The notes under the pieces: model-generated
What the model was told of the DNA's origin: nothing
Seen by the model: only the letters and a program-made list of their open reading frames with translations
Database searches by the model: none
NCBI GenBank assembly: GCA_947588845.1
Contig: CANQAR010000037.1
Coordinates: 1 to 37,474 of the forward strand
Length of the DNA: 37,474 nt
Source: an uncultured Lachnospiraceae bacterium
GTDB lineage: Bacteria; Bacillota; Clostridia; Lachnospirales; Lachnospiraceae
Direction of reading: 5' to 3'
Part shown: positions 17,023-25,524 of the stretch, piece by piece
Position numbering within the stretch: position 1 is the stretch's first letter
Layout: each line of letters starts with the position of its first letter
Made by a program: the position numbers and the translations under genes

Positions 17023-17167
17023 TGTTACAGTTCACCCCCCACTGAGCTCGAGGTGATTTCCGGGCAGACTGTCCGGAAATTCCGAGGTCTGAGGCGCGAA
17101 ATGCTGCAAAATCAGCATTTCTGTGCATTGCGAAGCGTTGTTGCTGGTCACGGAGTGAACAGTAACA
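17023..17167 (+). repeat. Interspersed multi-hairpin element, copy B (complete, with terminal inverted repeats)
   Basis: A 145-bp unit bounded by TGTTACAGTTCAC at 17023-17035 and GTGAACAGTAACA at 17155-17167, which are inverted repeats matching at 12 of 13. Inside are a near hairpin with the palindrome GAGCTC, a 12-bp hairpin (17055-17066 with 17070-17081, loop GAC) and a 9-bp hairpin (GAAATGCTG with CAGCATTTC, about 17098-17121). Its first 81 bases match copy A at 13467-13548 in reverse. It resembles a MITE- or REP-like element. The remaining gap, 17168-17350, contains no gene that I can support, only the AGAGAGGAAA site of the next one. Confidence 0.75.
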
Positions 17168-17350
17168 GATGAATTTCTCCATCCGGATTTCCGGACAGAT
17201 GAAAGCTGTTTGTCAGAACAGGCCTGAACCGTGCGTCAGGAGCACGGATAAGGAATACACGGAAAAGGAACAGATTTTTCGCCGCAGAGGCTGACAGATA
17301 GAAGAGATTATAAAATCAAAAAGTGATAGAACAGCAGAGAGGAAACACCA

Positions 17351-18463
17351 ATGTTTCATAAACATGGAGGAGATATATACTCATATGACGGGATCCGGGA
17401 TTTTTCTGCGAACATTAACTACAGAGGAATGCCTGCGTCCGTGGCGGAATCAGCTGTGCGCGCTGTGGCGGATTCCGTGCACTATCCGGATCCTCAGTAC
17501 CGCGCGCTCAGGCAGGCGCTGGCAAAGCGGGAAGGAATTGCGGACTGTCAGGTTATCTGCGGAAATGGCGCGGCGGAGCTGATGTTTGCGCTGGCGGCGG
17601 CAGAGAAGCCGCGGCGGGCGCTTCTGGCGGTGCCTTCTTTTTTTGAGTATGAGCAGGCGCTGGACTCGGTCGGATGTGAAATTGATTATTTTTATCTGAG
17701 GCGGGAACAGAGTTTTGTCCTGGGGGAAGCGTTCGCAGAGGCAGTCGGCGATGAGACGGACATTGTGGTGCTCGGGAATCCGAACAATCCGACAGGACAG
17801 GTGATTGAGAAGCGCGCGCTGCAGAAAATACTGGACATATGCCGAAAGAAGCAGGTATTTCTGGTGCTCGATGAAAGTTTTTCTGATTTTCTGTGCGAGG
17901 TGGATCAGAAGCGGACCTTCAGCGGAGTGAGTCAGATTGGAACGTACGAAAAACTGTTTGTGCTGAAATCCTTCACCAAGATGTATGCGATGCCGGGACT
18001 GCGTTTCGGCTATGGGATCTGCGCGGATCGGGAACTGCTGACCAGAATGCGGGCGGTCATGCAGCCATGGAATGTCTCGCTGCCCGCTGCTGCGGCGGCA
18101 CAGGCAGCAGCGCAGGAGACTGATTTTGCGGCGGAGACGGCGCGTCTTACGGCACAGAACCGGCGGGAGATGAGACAGTGGATGGAAGATGCCGGCTATC
18201 AAGTGTTTGATTCCGGAACGAATTTTCTTCTGTTTACCGGGACCTCTGAGCTTGGCGCCTATTGTGCGGATCATGGATTTTTGATACGGGACTGCAGTAA
18301 CTTTCCCGGACTGGAACCGGTCTGCGGGAGAAGTTCGGGAGAGGGATCAGCCGGGGCAGAGGTTTTAAAAGAGGTATTTTACCGCATCTGTGTGCGCAGC
18401 AGTGAGGAAAATGCCGCGTTGATGGAAGTTTTGCGGAAATTTAAACGGAATCAGGAACAGTGA
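17351..18463 (+). CDS. cobD: L-threonine-O-3-phosphate decarboxylase-like aminotransferase (CobD)
   Basis: PLP enzyme of fold type I that makes (R)-1-amino-2-propanol phosphate for CbiB. The 370 residues carry the N-terminal HGGDIYSYDGIRDFSANIN characteristic of CobD, the aminotransferase motifs VLGNPNNPTGQVI and LVLDESFSDF, and the PLP lysine K210 in LKSFTKMYAMPGLRFGYG. Near the C-terminus a short serine/glycine-rich insert (GRSSGEGSAGAEV) interrupts the conserved end. Distinguishing it from histidinol-phosphate aminotransferase rests on the N-terminus and on its position between cbiB and cbiP. The ribosome site is AGAGAGGAAA. Confidence 0.92.
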   Translation: MFHKHGGDIYSYDGIRDFSANINYRGMPASVAESAVRAVADSVHYPDPQYRALRQALAKREGIADCQVICGNGAAELMFALAAAEKPRRALLAVPSFFEYEQALDSVGCEIDYFYLRREQSFVLGEAFAEAVGDETDIVVLGNPNNPTGQVIEKRALQKILDICRKKQVFLVLDESFSDFLCEVDQKRTFSGVSQIGTYEKLFVLKSFTKMYAMPGLRFGYGICADRELLTRMRAVMQPWNVSLPAAAAAQAAAQETDFAAETARLTAQNRREMRQWMEDAGYQVFDSGTNFLLFTGTSELGAYCADHGFLIRDCSNFPGLEPVCGRSSGEGSAGAEVLKEVFYRICVRSSEENAALMEVLRKFKRNQEQ

Positions 18464-18473
18464 ACTTCTTTCA

Positions 18474-18559
18474 TGTCCTGCGCTGCAGGACAGACAAACG
18501 CCATGAAGAATCGGCTTTCATTCAAAGCAATATCATCTCGGGAGATGTATTTTTGAATG
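18474..18559 (+). other. Two hairpins in the cobD-cbiP gap
   Basis: TGTCCTGC at 18474-18481 pairs with GCAGGACA at 18485-18492. Then CATTCAAA at 18519-18526 pairs with TTTGAATG at 18552-18559 and encloses a CATCTC/GAGATG stem. Neither has a good U-tail. They could be processing or stability sites within the long operon mRNA. Confidence 0.5.
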
Positions 18560-18596
18560 CTCAGCGCAGTTTTACAGAAAGAAAGGAACAGCAGCT

Positions 18597-20105
18597 ATGG
18601 CAAAAGCGATTATGGTACAGGGGACGATGTCGAATGTCGGAAAGAGCGTTGTGGCCGCGGGTCTATGCCGTATTTTCCGGCAGGACGGCTATAAGGTGGC
18701 TCCGTTTAAATCCCAGAATATGGCGCTCAATTCTTTTATCACAAGGGAAGGACTTGAGATGGGAAGAGCGCAGGTCATGCAGGCCGAAGCGGCCGGCGTG
18801 GAGCCGGTGGTGGCGATGAATCCGATCCTGCTCAAACCGACGAACGACATCGGTTCACAGGTGATCGTCAACGGCGAGGTGATCGGGACAATGAGCGCCC
18901 GGGATTATTTTGCGAGGAAAAAGAGCCTGATTCCGGAGGTTATGAAGGCGTACCATTACCTGGAAGAGAATTATGACATTGTTGTGATCGAGGGCGCCGG
19001 GAGTCCGGCGGAAATTAATTTAAAACAGGATGACATTGTGAATATGGGGATGGCCAAACTTGCAAAATCTCCCGTGCTGCTGGTCGGAGATATCGACCGG
19101 GGCGGCGTATTCGCGCAGCTTGTCGGCACGGTAGAGCTGCTGGAGCCTGCAGAACAGAAGATGGTCAAAGGTCTCATTATCAATAAGTTTCGCGGAGACA
19201 AAACGATCCTGGATCCGGGTGTGGTGATGCTGGAAGAGATGACGGGGATTCCGGTGGTCGGCGTCACCCCGTATCTGCAGGTCAGTCTGGAGGATGAGGA
19301 CAGCCTCAGCGAGCGGCTTGACGGGAACCGGAAGGTGGACCGGATTGATCTGGCCGTCATCCGGCTTCCGAGGATCTCCAATTTTACGGATTTCAATGTA
19401 TTTGAGAGCATTGAGGGAGTGTCCGTGCGGTATGTATCCTCCGTGCGTCAGCTGGGGAATCCGGACATGATTCTTCTGCCGGGGACAAAGAACACGATGC
19501 GTGATCTGCTCTGGATGCGCCAGTGCGGACTTGAGGCGGCGATTCTCAAGGCGGTCAGAGGAGGAACGGTGCTTTTCGGCGTCTGCGGAGGTTATCAGAT
19601 GCTTGGAAATTCAATCACTGACGCGGAAGGAGTCGAGGAAGGAGGAACCATCCGCGGGATGGGACTTCTCGACATGGATACGGTGTTTGAGCGGGAAAAA
19701 GCGCGGACGCGCGTCGAGGGAACCTTCCTTGCACCAGGCGGCATCCTGCAGGAACTGTCCGGTCTGCCGCTGTACGGGTACGAAATCCATATGGGACGTT
19801 CCACAGGCGGAGAAGGCCTGCAGCCATTGACTGCGATTGAAGACGGAATCAGCGGGACCTCGAAGCAGGAAGGCGCGTGGCAGGGAAATGTGTACGGGAC
19901 GTATGTACATGGCGTGTTCGATCGCGAGGAGATTGCGTCCGGCGTGGTGCGCGCGCTCGCAAAGGCGAAAGGCATCACGGAAGAAATGGGAATGGCGGTT
20001 GATTTCGCAGCGTTCAAGGAGACGCAGTATGATCTGCTGGCGGCGGGCCTGCGGGAGCATCTCGATATGGAGAGAATATACCGGATCCTTGAGGAAGGGG
20101 TATAG
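18597..20105 (+). CDS. cbiP: Cobyric acid synthase (glutamine-hydrolysing)
   Basis: ATP-dependent amidation of side chains b, d, e and g of adenosylcobyrinic acid a,c-diamide. The 502 residues have the DTBS-like N-terminal domain [21 protein letters not shown] with its nucleotide loop, [12 protein letters not shown], and [13 protein letters not shown]. The C-terminal class I amidotransferase domain has the nucleophile C330 in [12 protein letters not shown] and H438 in [10 protein letters not shown]. Length is normal and there are no low-complexity inserts, unlike several neighbours. The start follows AAAGGAA. The symbol cobQ is used for the same enzyme in the aerobic route. Confidence 0.97.
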   Translation: MAKAIMVQGTMSNVGKSVVAAGLCRIFRQDGYKVAPFKSQNMALNSFITREGLEMGRAQVMQAEAAGVEPVVAMNPILLKPTNDIGSQVIVNGEVIGTMSARDYFARKKSLIPEVMKAYHYLEENYDIVVIEGAGSPAEINLKQDDIVNMGMAKLAKSPVLLVGDIDRGGVFAQLVGTVELLEPAEQKMVKGLIINKFRGDKTILDPGVVMLEEMTGIPVVGVTPYLQVSLEDEDSLSERLDGNRKVDRIDLAVIRLPRISNFTDFNVFESIEGVSVRYVSSVRQLGNPDMILLPGTKNTMRDLLWMRQCGLEAAILKAVRGGTVLFGVCGGYQMLGNSITDAEGVEEGGTIRGMGLLDMDTVFEREKARTRVEGTFLAPGGILQELSGLPLYGYEIHMGRSTGGEGLQPLTAIEDGISGTSKQEGAWQGNVYGTYVHGVFDREEIASGVVRALAKAKGITEEMGMAVDFAAFKETQYDLLAAGLREHLDMERIYRILEEGV

Positions 20106-20114
20106 ACTGGAGGG

Positions 20115-20198
20115 GACAGGTCTCATTATGTTTTGAAGCCTGGAACCGGCCAGGATGGAGTGAAAAGAACAGGAGTCCGGGGGCTGAAGAGGCCTGTC
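20115..20198 (+). other. Stem structure in the cbiP-cbiC gap
   Basis: GACAGGTCTC at 20115-20124 pairs with GAGGCCTGTC at 20189-20198 (one G-T pair) and encloses a CCTGG/CCAGG hairpin at 20139-20154. The gap of 181 bases contains no gene that I can support. The structure may affect mRNA stability or expression of cbiC. Confidence 0.4.
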
Positions 20199-20286
20199 GG
20201 ATGACAATTTGTGGCATTATGGGGGCAAAATTTTAACCTCAATATCTTTATAGGAGAGTGCGGCGGGCGCGGTACGGGAGGGAAAC

Positions 20287-20982
20287 ATGACAGAGCAGAA
20301 CAGAGAAAAAGAAGCAGAAAACAAGAGTGGGAGAAAGATCAGTCTTGCGGATATTGAACATCTCGGGCCGATGGAAATTGAAAAGCGCAGTTTTGAGATT
20401 ATCACACAGGAAGCGGGAGACCGGATTCCGGACGACGAGCGCGCCATGATCATCAAGCGTGTGATCCATACATCCGCGGATTTTGAGTACATAAACAGCC
20501 TTTGTTTTTCTGAAGGAGCGGTCGGGCATGCGCTGGAAGCTCTGCGAAACGGGGCATGGATTATCACAGATACGAATATGGCGTATTCCGGGATCAATAA
20601 GCCAAGTCTGAAGAAAGCTGGAGGCGAGGCACACTGTTTTATCGCGGACGAAGATGTGGCACAGGAAGCGAAGCGGCTCGGTGTGACGAGGGCCTCTGTC
20701 TGTGTGGACAAGGCGGCGCGGCTGGGACGGCCTCTGATCTACGCGGTCGGCAATGCACCGACAGCGCTCGTGCGCCTTTATGAACTGATTCAGGAGGGCA
20801 GAATCCGCCCGGAACTGATTATCGGCGTGCCGGTCGGCTTTGTGAATGTGGTCCAGTCAAAAGAGCTGATCATGCAGCTTGACGTTCCGTATATTGTGGC
20901 AAGAGGCCGCAAAGGCGGCAGCAATGTGGCGGCTTGTATCTGCAACGCACTGCTGTATCTGCTCGATGGAAGCAGAGGGTGA
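20287..20982 (+). CDS. cbiC: Cobalt-precorrin-8 methylmutase
   Basis: Migrates the C11 methyl group to C12, yielding cobyrinic acid. The 231 residues include the catalytic histidine H61 in VIHTSADFEY, the substrate-pocket stretch DTNMAYSGINKPSL, and AVGNAPTALVRLYELI, followed by GVPVGFVNVVQSKELI and RGRKGGSNVAACICNALLY. The first 17 residues are charged and dispensable-looking, slightly longer than usual. GGGAGG precedes the ATG. The 142-base gap after it holds only the ribosome site of the next gene. Confidence 0.97.
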   Translation: MTEQNREKEAENKSGRKISLADIEHLGPMEIEKRSFEIITQEAGDRIPDDERAMIIKRVIHTSADFEYINSLCFSEGAVGHALEALRNGAWIITDTNMAYSGINKPSLKKAGGEAHCFIADEDVAQEAKRLGVTRASVCVDKAARLGRPLIYAVGNAPTALVRLYELIQEGRIRPELIIGVPVGFVNVVQSKELIMQLDVPYIVARGRKGGSNVAACICNALLYLLDGSRG

Positions 20983-21124
20983 GAACGGAATGTTTTAGCA
21001 GAGGAACTGCCCGTTCGCGGGACAGCAGCATGTGAATTGCGGACAAAAAACCGGACGGCTTCAGCGAAGAATCTGAGGGGGAAATCCGGCATGGAGACTG
21101 CAGAAGAAGAGTGGAGGGATACCG

Positions 21125-23197
21125 ATGCGCATATGTCTGATCCGGCATGGGAGTACGGCCGGGAATCTGGAACACCGTTATGTCGGCTCGACGGATGAAG
21201 AGCTGACGATGGATGCGGTTCTGGAATTAAAGGAGAACAAAGACCGGTATCCGCGTCCGGACTGCGTGTTTGTAAGCCCGCTGCGGCGATGCGTGCAGAC
21301 GGCCGGACTGCTGTTTCCGGAGATTGATAAGGCGGTTTTGCCGGATCTTCGGGAATGTGATTTCGGAGAATTTGAATACGGGAATTATCAGGAGCTTGCC
21401 GGGAATCCGCGCTATCAGGCATGGGTTGACAGCGGCGGGACGCTGCCGTTTCCGGGAGGCGAGAGCAGGGAGGAATTTGCAGACCGGTGCTGTGCCGCGT
21501 TTCTTGCAGGCTGCAGAAAAGCCGCAGACTCCGGGTATGACTGTGCGGCGTTCGTCGTGCACGGCGGCACAATCATGGCAATTCTCGACCGGCTGTCCAG
21601 ACCTCATAAAGATTATTTTGACTGGCAGGTGAAAAACGGGGAAGGGTATGTATGTGAACTGTCCGCCTGTTCCGAAGATATGGAAAATTTGTCAGAGAGG
21701 CCAGAAGATATTCCTGCGGAAAGCTTCGGTTCTGAAAGCCAGAACAGATCTGTAGCCGAAATGGAATGGCCGGAACACGGAGAGGCAAAGTATGCGGAAT
21801 ATTTTCTAGCGGAAATTCATCCGCTTCCTCTGCCGGCCCTCACCGGGATCGAAGACAAGTTTGTCATGAAAAAAAATAAAAAGCTGCGCTGCGGCTACAC
21901 GACCGGGAGCTGCGCCGCGGCTGCGGCAAAGGCTGCGGCAGTGATGCTGCTGACCGGCAGAATCTGCAGAAGGACGGAACTGATGACCCCGAAGGGGCTC
22001 CTCCTTCATCTTCCGATTGAGGAGCAGAAGATTGAATATGCAGAGAAGCAGTCGGCGCAGGATACCGGCTGTGCCGCGACAGAATCTGTTTCAGGAAGGT
22101 CAGCCGGGGAGTGCGGCTGCAGGCCTGCGTGGAAAGAAACGGCTGCAGATCGGAGACCCGGGAAGGCTTCCTGCGCCGTGCGCAAATATGCCGGCGATGA
22201 CCCAGACGCGACGGACGGAGTTTTGATTTATGCAGCGGCGGAGTATCTGAGGGAAGACGCGGCAGGAATGGATCGGTTTCCTGGTATGGCAGAATTCTCA
22301 GAACGAGGCGGGCCGCGTGTCATCATCGATGGCGGTGTCGGAGTCGGCCGGGTGACAAAGCCGGGACTGGAACAGCCGGTCGGCGCGGCGGCGATCAACC
22401 GCGTTCCGCGCGAGATGATTAGGCGGGAGGTTCTGGCTGTCTGTGAGGAGTACGAGTATCCGGGAGGACTGCGGATCACGATCTCTGTTCCAGGAGGGGA
22501 GGAGATCGCGAAGAAAACGTTTAATCCGCATATCGGGATTCTTGGGGGGATCTCGATTCTTGGAACCAGCGGGATTGTCGTTCCGATGAGTGAGGAAGCG
22601 CTGGTCGCGAGTATCCGCGTGGAAATGAAGCAGAAGCTTGCGAACGGCGAAAAATATCTGCTGATCACGCCGGGGAATTATGGAGCGGATTTTATACGAA
22701 GAAAAGAGCTTTCCCGGTCTCTGGACGCGGAACACTCAATGAAATGCAGCAACTATGTCGGAGAAACGCTGGACATGGCGACGGAGCTTGGCGCGAAAGG
22801 GATTCTTTTTGTCGCTCATATTGGAAAGTTTATCAAGGTGTCCGGCGGTGTTATGAATACACATTCCGCCCATGCGGACTGCCGGGCCGAGCTGATGGCC
22901 GCGCAGGCGATGCGTGCCGGAGCTTCCCCGGAGACAGTGCGTCGGCTGCTCGATACGAACACGACGGAGGAAGCTGTGGATATCCTGGAACAGACGGGGA
23001 TGCTGCGGCAGACGATGCAGGAGACAGCGGAGAAGATTCATTTTCATCTGCAGAAACACTGCCGCGGGGAGATTGAGACGGAAGTAGTTCTGTTCTCGAA
23101 CCAGCACGGTTATCTCGGCGAGACAGCCGGAGCAGATGAGATGATGCGGAAGATCGTGGCGCAGACAGGAGTGATTCGGGATGAAAAGTGTATGTGA
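21125..23197 (+). CDS. cobC-cbiD: Alpha-ribazole phosphatase-like / cobalt-precorrin-5B C1-methyltransferase fusion
   Basis: A 690-residue two-domain protein. Residues 1 to about 180 are a histidine phosphatase: H8 in CLIRHGSTAGN, VFVSPLRRCVQTA, ECDFGEFEYGNYQEL and H146 in FVVHGGTIM, fitting CobC, which dephosphorylates alpha-ribazole phosphate or the cobalamin phosphate. An acidic linker follows to about residue 247. CbiD then begins at KKLRCGYTTGSCAAAAAKAA, with GGVGVGRVTKPGL, GGISILGTSGIV and LITPGNYGADF. CbiD adds the C1 methyl group. A hydrophilic insert of about 55 residues (coded at roughly 22020-22190) splits the CbiD N-terminal part. The two steps are far apart in the pathway, so the fusion is unlikely to be for channelling. 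GGAGGG lies just before the start. Confidence 0.93.
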   Translation: MRICLIRHGSTAGNLEHRYVGSTDEELTMDAVLELKENKDRYPRPDCVFVSPLRRCVQTAGLLFPEIDKAVLPDLRECDFGEFEYGNYQELAGNPRYQAWVDSGGTLPFPGGESREEFADRCCAAFLAGCRKAADSGYDCAAFVVHGGTIMAILDRLSRPHKDYFDWQVKNGEGYVCELSACSEDMENLSERPEDIPAESFGSESQNRSVAEMEWPEHGEAKYAEYFLAEIHPLPLPALTGIEDKFVMKKNKKLRCGYTTGSCAAAAAKAAAVMLLTGRICRRTELMTPKGLLLHLPIEEQKIEYAEKQSAQDTGCAATESVSGRSAGECGCRPAWKETAADRRPGKASCAVRKYAGDDPDATDGVLIYAAAEYLREDAAGMDRFPGMAEFSERGGPRVIIDGGVGVGRVTKPGLEQPVGAAAINRVPREMIRREVLAVCEEYEYPGGLRITISVPGGEEIAKKTFNPHIGILGGISILGTSGIVVPMSEEALVASIRVEMKQKLANGEKYLLITPGNYGADFIRRKELSRSLDAEHSMKCSNYVGETLDMATELGAKGILFVAHIGKFIKVSGGVMNTHSAHADCRAELMAAQAMRAGASPETVRRLLDTNTTEEAVDILEQTGMLRQTMQETAEKIHFHLQKHCRGEIETEVVLFSNQHGYLGETAGADEMMRKIVAQTGVIRDEKCM

Positions 23198-23357
23198 TTC
23201 CTGCATGTATTATGAGTATGATGAGGATTACGAGTGCTACGTCTGCCAGATGGATCTGGACGAGGATGAGATGTACCGTTTCCTCACAAATACGAATGAG
23301 AACTGCCCTTATTATAAATATGGGGATGAATATTCCGTAGTCAGGCATCAGATGTAA
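23181..23357 (+). CDS. Small cysteine-containing protein, DUF6472-like
   Basis: A 58-residue acidic protein whose start lies 17 bases inside the cbiD end, in another frame. The sequence MKSVCDSCMYYEYDEDYECY then VCQMDLDEDEMYRFL and ending NCPYYKYGDEYSVVRHQM matches the DUF6472 type that I recall from Clostridia. C5/C8 and C19/C22 form two pairs with C42 as a fifth cysteine, suggesting a zinc or iron-sulfur site. The function of the family is unknown. The overlap indicates coupling to cbiD. The rich Y/D/E content is typical of the family and not a sign of a broken gene. Confidence 0.82.
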   Translation: MKSVCDSCMYYEYDEDYECYVCQMDLDEDEMYRFLTNTNENCPYYKYGDEYSVVRHQM

Positions 23358-23367
23358 AAATGTAACG

Positions 23368-23397
23368 TTGACTGATAATATCAAAATACGATATACT
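23368..23397 (+). promoter_or_regulatory. Internal promoter before the flavorubredoxin gene
   Basis: TTGACT at 23368-23373 and TATACT at 23392-23397 with an 18-base spacer, followed by AAAGGAGG ahead of the start. It would let the two exported-protein genes and the downstream cbi genes be transcribed independently of the B12 riboswitch. Confidence 0.6.
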
Positions 23398-23430
23398 GAG
23401 GCGGAATACAAATAAAGGAGGTATGCAGTT

Positions 23431-24966
23431 ATGAACAATGAATTCAGCCGCAGAGATTTTCTGCGCGCGGCGGCTCTCGGAACGGCGGGAGTGGCGGCGG
23501 CCGGTGTGCTTGGAAGTACAGTATTTGCATCAGAAGAAACGGAGTCTTTGACGGAAGGCGGCGCGGCAGAGACGACGGCCGCGGCTTTCTCCGGAAAGAA
23601 GAAATTTGCCGGAGTCGGCAGTGTACGCTCCATCACGGACGACGTGGTGTATGTCGGCGCGAGCGAGAGAAGAACGGAGCTCTTTGAGAATGTTTATCCG
23701 ATTCCAAGAGGAGTAGCCTACAATTCTTATGTGCTGCTTGACGAGAAGACCGTACTGTTTGATACGGTTGACCGCTCTGTGGTCGGACAGTTTTTTGAGA
23801 ATCTGACGTATGTCCTGGGAGACAAACCTCTGGATTATCTGGTTGTCAACCACATGGAGCCGGATCACAGCTCGGCGATCTCGGAAGTCCTCGTGCGCTA
23901 TCCGGAAGCGAAGGTCGTCTGTACGGAGGCGGCGTCCGTGATCCTCAATAATTTCTTTGACTGCGATATCACGGACCGCGCGATTCTGGTCGGTGAGGGA
24001 GACACCCTGAACGTGGGCGCCCATACGCTGACCTTCGTCATGGCTCCGATGGTTCACTGGCCGGAAGTCATGATGACATACGATGATGTGGACAAGATCC
24101 TGTTCAGTGCGGACGCGTTCGGTTCCTTCGGCGCTCTGAACGGCAACCTGTTTGCGGACGAGGTAAACTTTGAGACCGAGTGGCTGGCTGACGCGAGAAG
24201 ATACTATACCAACATCGTCGGAAAGTATGGAAAGAATGTGCAGGACGTACTCGCGAAGGCAGGCACTGTGGATATTCAGATGTTCTGTCCGACGCACGGC
24301 CCGGTATGGCGCGAGAATCTGGGATGGCTGCTGGACAAGTATGACAAGTGGAGCAGCTACACGCCGGAGGACAAGGCGGTCATGGTGGTTTATGGCTCTG
24401 TATACGGCGGAACGGAGAGCGCGGCAAACGTAATCGCGCAGGGACTGTCGGAAAAAGGCATCGCGAATGTCAGCGTTTACGATGTGTCGAAGACGCATGT
24501 CAGCGAGCTGATCGGCGAAGCGTTCCGCTGCAGTCACATTGTGCTGGCTTCGATTACATACAATATGGGAATCTTCACACCGATGAAGAATTTCCTGCTG
24601 GATCTCGAAGCGCACAATCTTCAGAACCGCACGTTCGCGCTGGTTGAGAACGGAAGCTGGTCTCCGGCAGCCGCGAGCAAGATGCGGGAGATCATTGACC
24701 ATATGACAAACATGAGCTATGCGGGCGAGGATGTGACGATCATGTCTTCCCCGAACGGCGACAACTACGCACAACTCCGTGCGCTTGCGGACGCGGTGGC
24801 GGATTCGATGAACGGTGAGACCGCGGCTGCAGATACAGCGGCGGCTTCCGGCACAACCTGGGTCTGCAATGTGTGCGGCTATGTGTATGAGGGGGAAGAA
24901 CTTCCGGCTGACTTCAAGTGCCCGATCTGCGGAGTGGGTCCTGACCAGTTTACAAAATCAGAGTAA
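23431..24966 (+). CDS. Flavodiiron protein with rubredoxin domain and Tat signal (flavorubredoxin-like)
   Basis: Flavodiiron proteins reduce O2 or NO to water or N2O. Residues 1-34 are a twin-arginine signal: NEFSRRDFLRAAALG, a hydrophobic alanine-rich stretch and a likely cut after VFA. All diiron ligands are present with family spacing: H141, E143, D145, H146, H209, D228, H289. A flavodoxin domain follows (VVYGSVYGGTESAA, ITYNMGIFTPM), then after an alanine-rich linker a rubredoxin with C479, C482, C497 and C500. Length 511 fits a flavorubredoxin plus the signal. Export is odd because family members are cytoplasmic and draw electrons from NADH through cytosolic partners. It has its own promoter inside the cobalamin array. 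Confidence 0.93.
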   Translation: MNNEFSRRDFLRAAALGTAGVAAAGVLGSTVFASEETESLTEGGAAETTAAAFSGKKKFAGVGSVRSITDDVVYVGASERRTELFENVYPIPRGVAYNSYVLLDEKTVLFDTVDRSVVGQFFENLTYVLGDKPLDYLVVNHMEPDHSSAISEVLVRYPEAKVVCTEAASVILNNFFDCDITDRAILVGEGDTLNVGAHTLTFVMAPMVHWPEVMMTYDDVDKILFSADAFGSFGALNGNLFADEVNFETEWLADARRYYTNIVGKYGKNVQDVLAKAGTVDIQMFCPTHGPVWRENLGWLLDKYDKWSSYTPEDKAVMVVYGSVYGGTESAANVIAQGLSEKGIANVSVYDVSKTHVSELIGEAFRCSHIVLASITYNMGIFTPMKNFLLDLEAHNLQNRTFALVENGSWSPAAASKMREIIDHMTNMSYAGEDVTIMSSPNGDNYAQLRALADAVADSMNGETAAADTAAASGTTWVCNVCGYVYEGEELPADFKCPICGVGPDQFTKSE

Positions 24967-24989
24967 ACGGCGGCGCGGGAGAGTCACTT

Positions 24990-25472
24990 ATGAAAAAAGG
25001 GTCAAAGAAAGGACTGTTTGGAAGCACGCTGATGCTCGTGGTTCTGTTTGCCTATATGCTGCTTACCGGTCAGCTTCCCGCGTTTGGGGCGGGTCAGAGG
25101 ACCGCAGTTTCCGGTACGGATGCTCCTGCTGTACAGCAGACAGCGGACGAGGGGCAGTATCCGGACGATACAGACGACTGGCAGAAACTGTACGGTGCGA
25201 AGATTGTCTATACATTCCGCACGCAGGAACAGTTTGAGGATCATTTTGAGAAACACGGGGCAGAGATGGGGTACAGTACCCCGGAGGCTTATCTGCTCGG
25301 CGCAAACCAGGTGATCGCTTCGGACGACGCGCTGCACAAGCTTGAGGCGGAGGACGGGGACGATGTCTATTATCTGGAATCGACGAACGAGTTTGTTGTT
25401 CTGTCCGAGGACGATTATATCCGGACTTATTTCCTGCCGGACGACGGGATAGAATATTATTACAGGCAGTAG
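24990..25472 (+). CDS. Secreted or membrane-anchored protein with BECR-toxin-like C-terminal domain
   Basis: A 160-residue protein with a lysine-rich start and one hydrophobic segment (about residues 12-32), then an acidic linker. From about residue 70 it reads RTQEQFEDHFEKHGAEMGYS, AYLLGANQVI, DDVYYLESTNEFVVLSEDDY, RTYFLPDDGIEYYYRQ. That order (H85 and H89 in a DHFEKHG helix, an acidic YY strand, NEFVV, R145-T146-YF-P, DGIEYY) resembles the C-terminal RNase-toxin modules of Rhs and contact-dependent systems in the barnase/EndoU/colicin/RelE group. No immunity gene is adjacent, so a domesticated role is possible. It starts 23 bases after the flavorubredoxin with GGGAGAG. Domain assignment is by eye. 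Confidence 0.7.
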   Translation: MKKGSKKGLFGSTLMLVVLFAYMLLTGQLPAFGAGQRTAVSGTDAPAVQQTADEGQYPDDTDDWQKLYGAKIVYTFRTQEQFEDHFEKHGAEMGYSTPEAYLLGANQVIASDDALHKLEAEDGDDVYYLESTNEFVVLSEDDYIRTYFLPDDGIEYYYRQ

Positions 25473-25524
25473 AACCGCCGATATAAAAAGAATTCAGAGA
25501 AGTTTGTATACGCTATGAAGGGAG

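Noticed and set aside
17168-17350. A second riboswitch or small gene before cobD
   Set aside because: No B12 box, no consistent stem set and no open frame with a ribosome site were found.
23530-24774. A 414-codon - strand frame opposite the flavorubredoxin
   Set aside because: Same reasoning: all metal ligands and domains are on the + strand, and the reverse frame has no domain.
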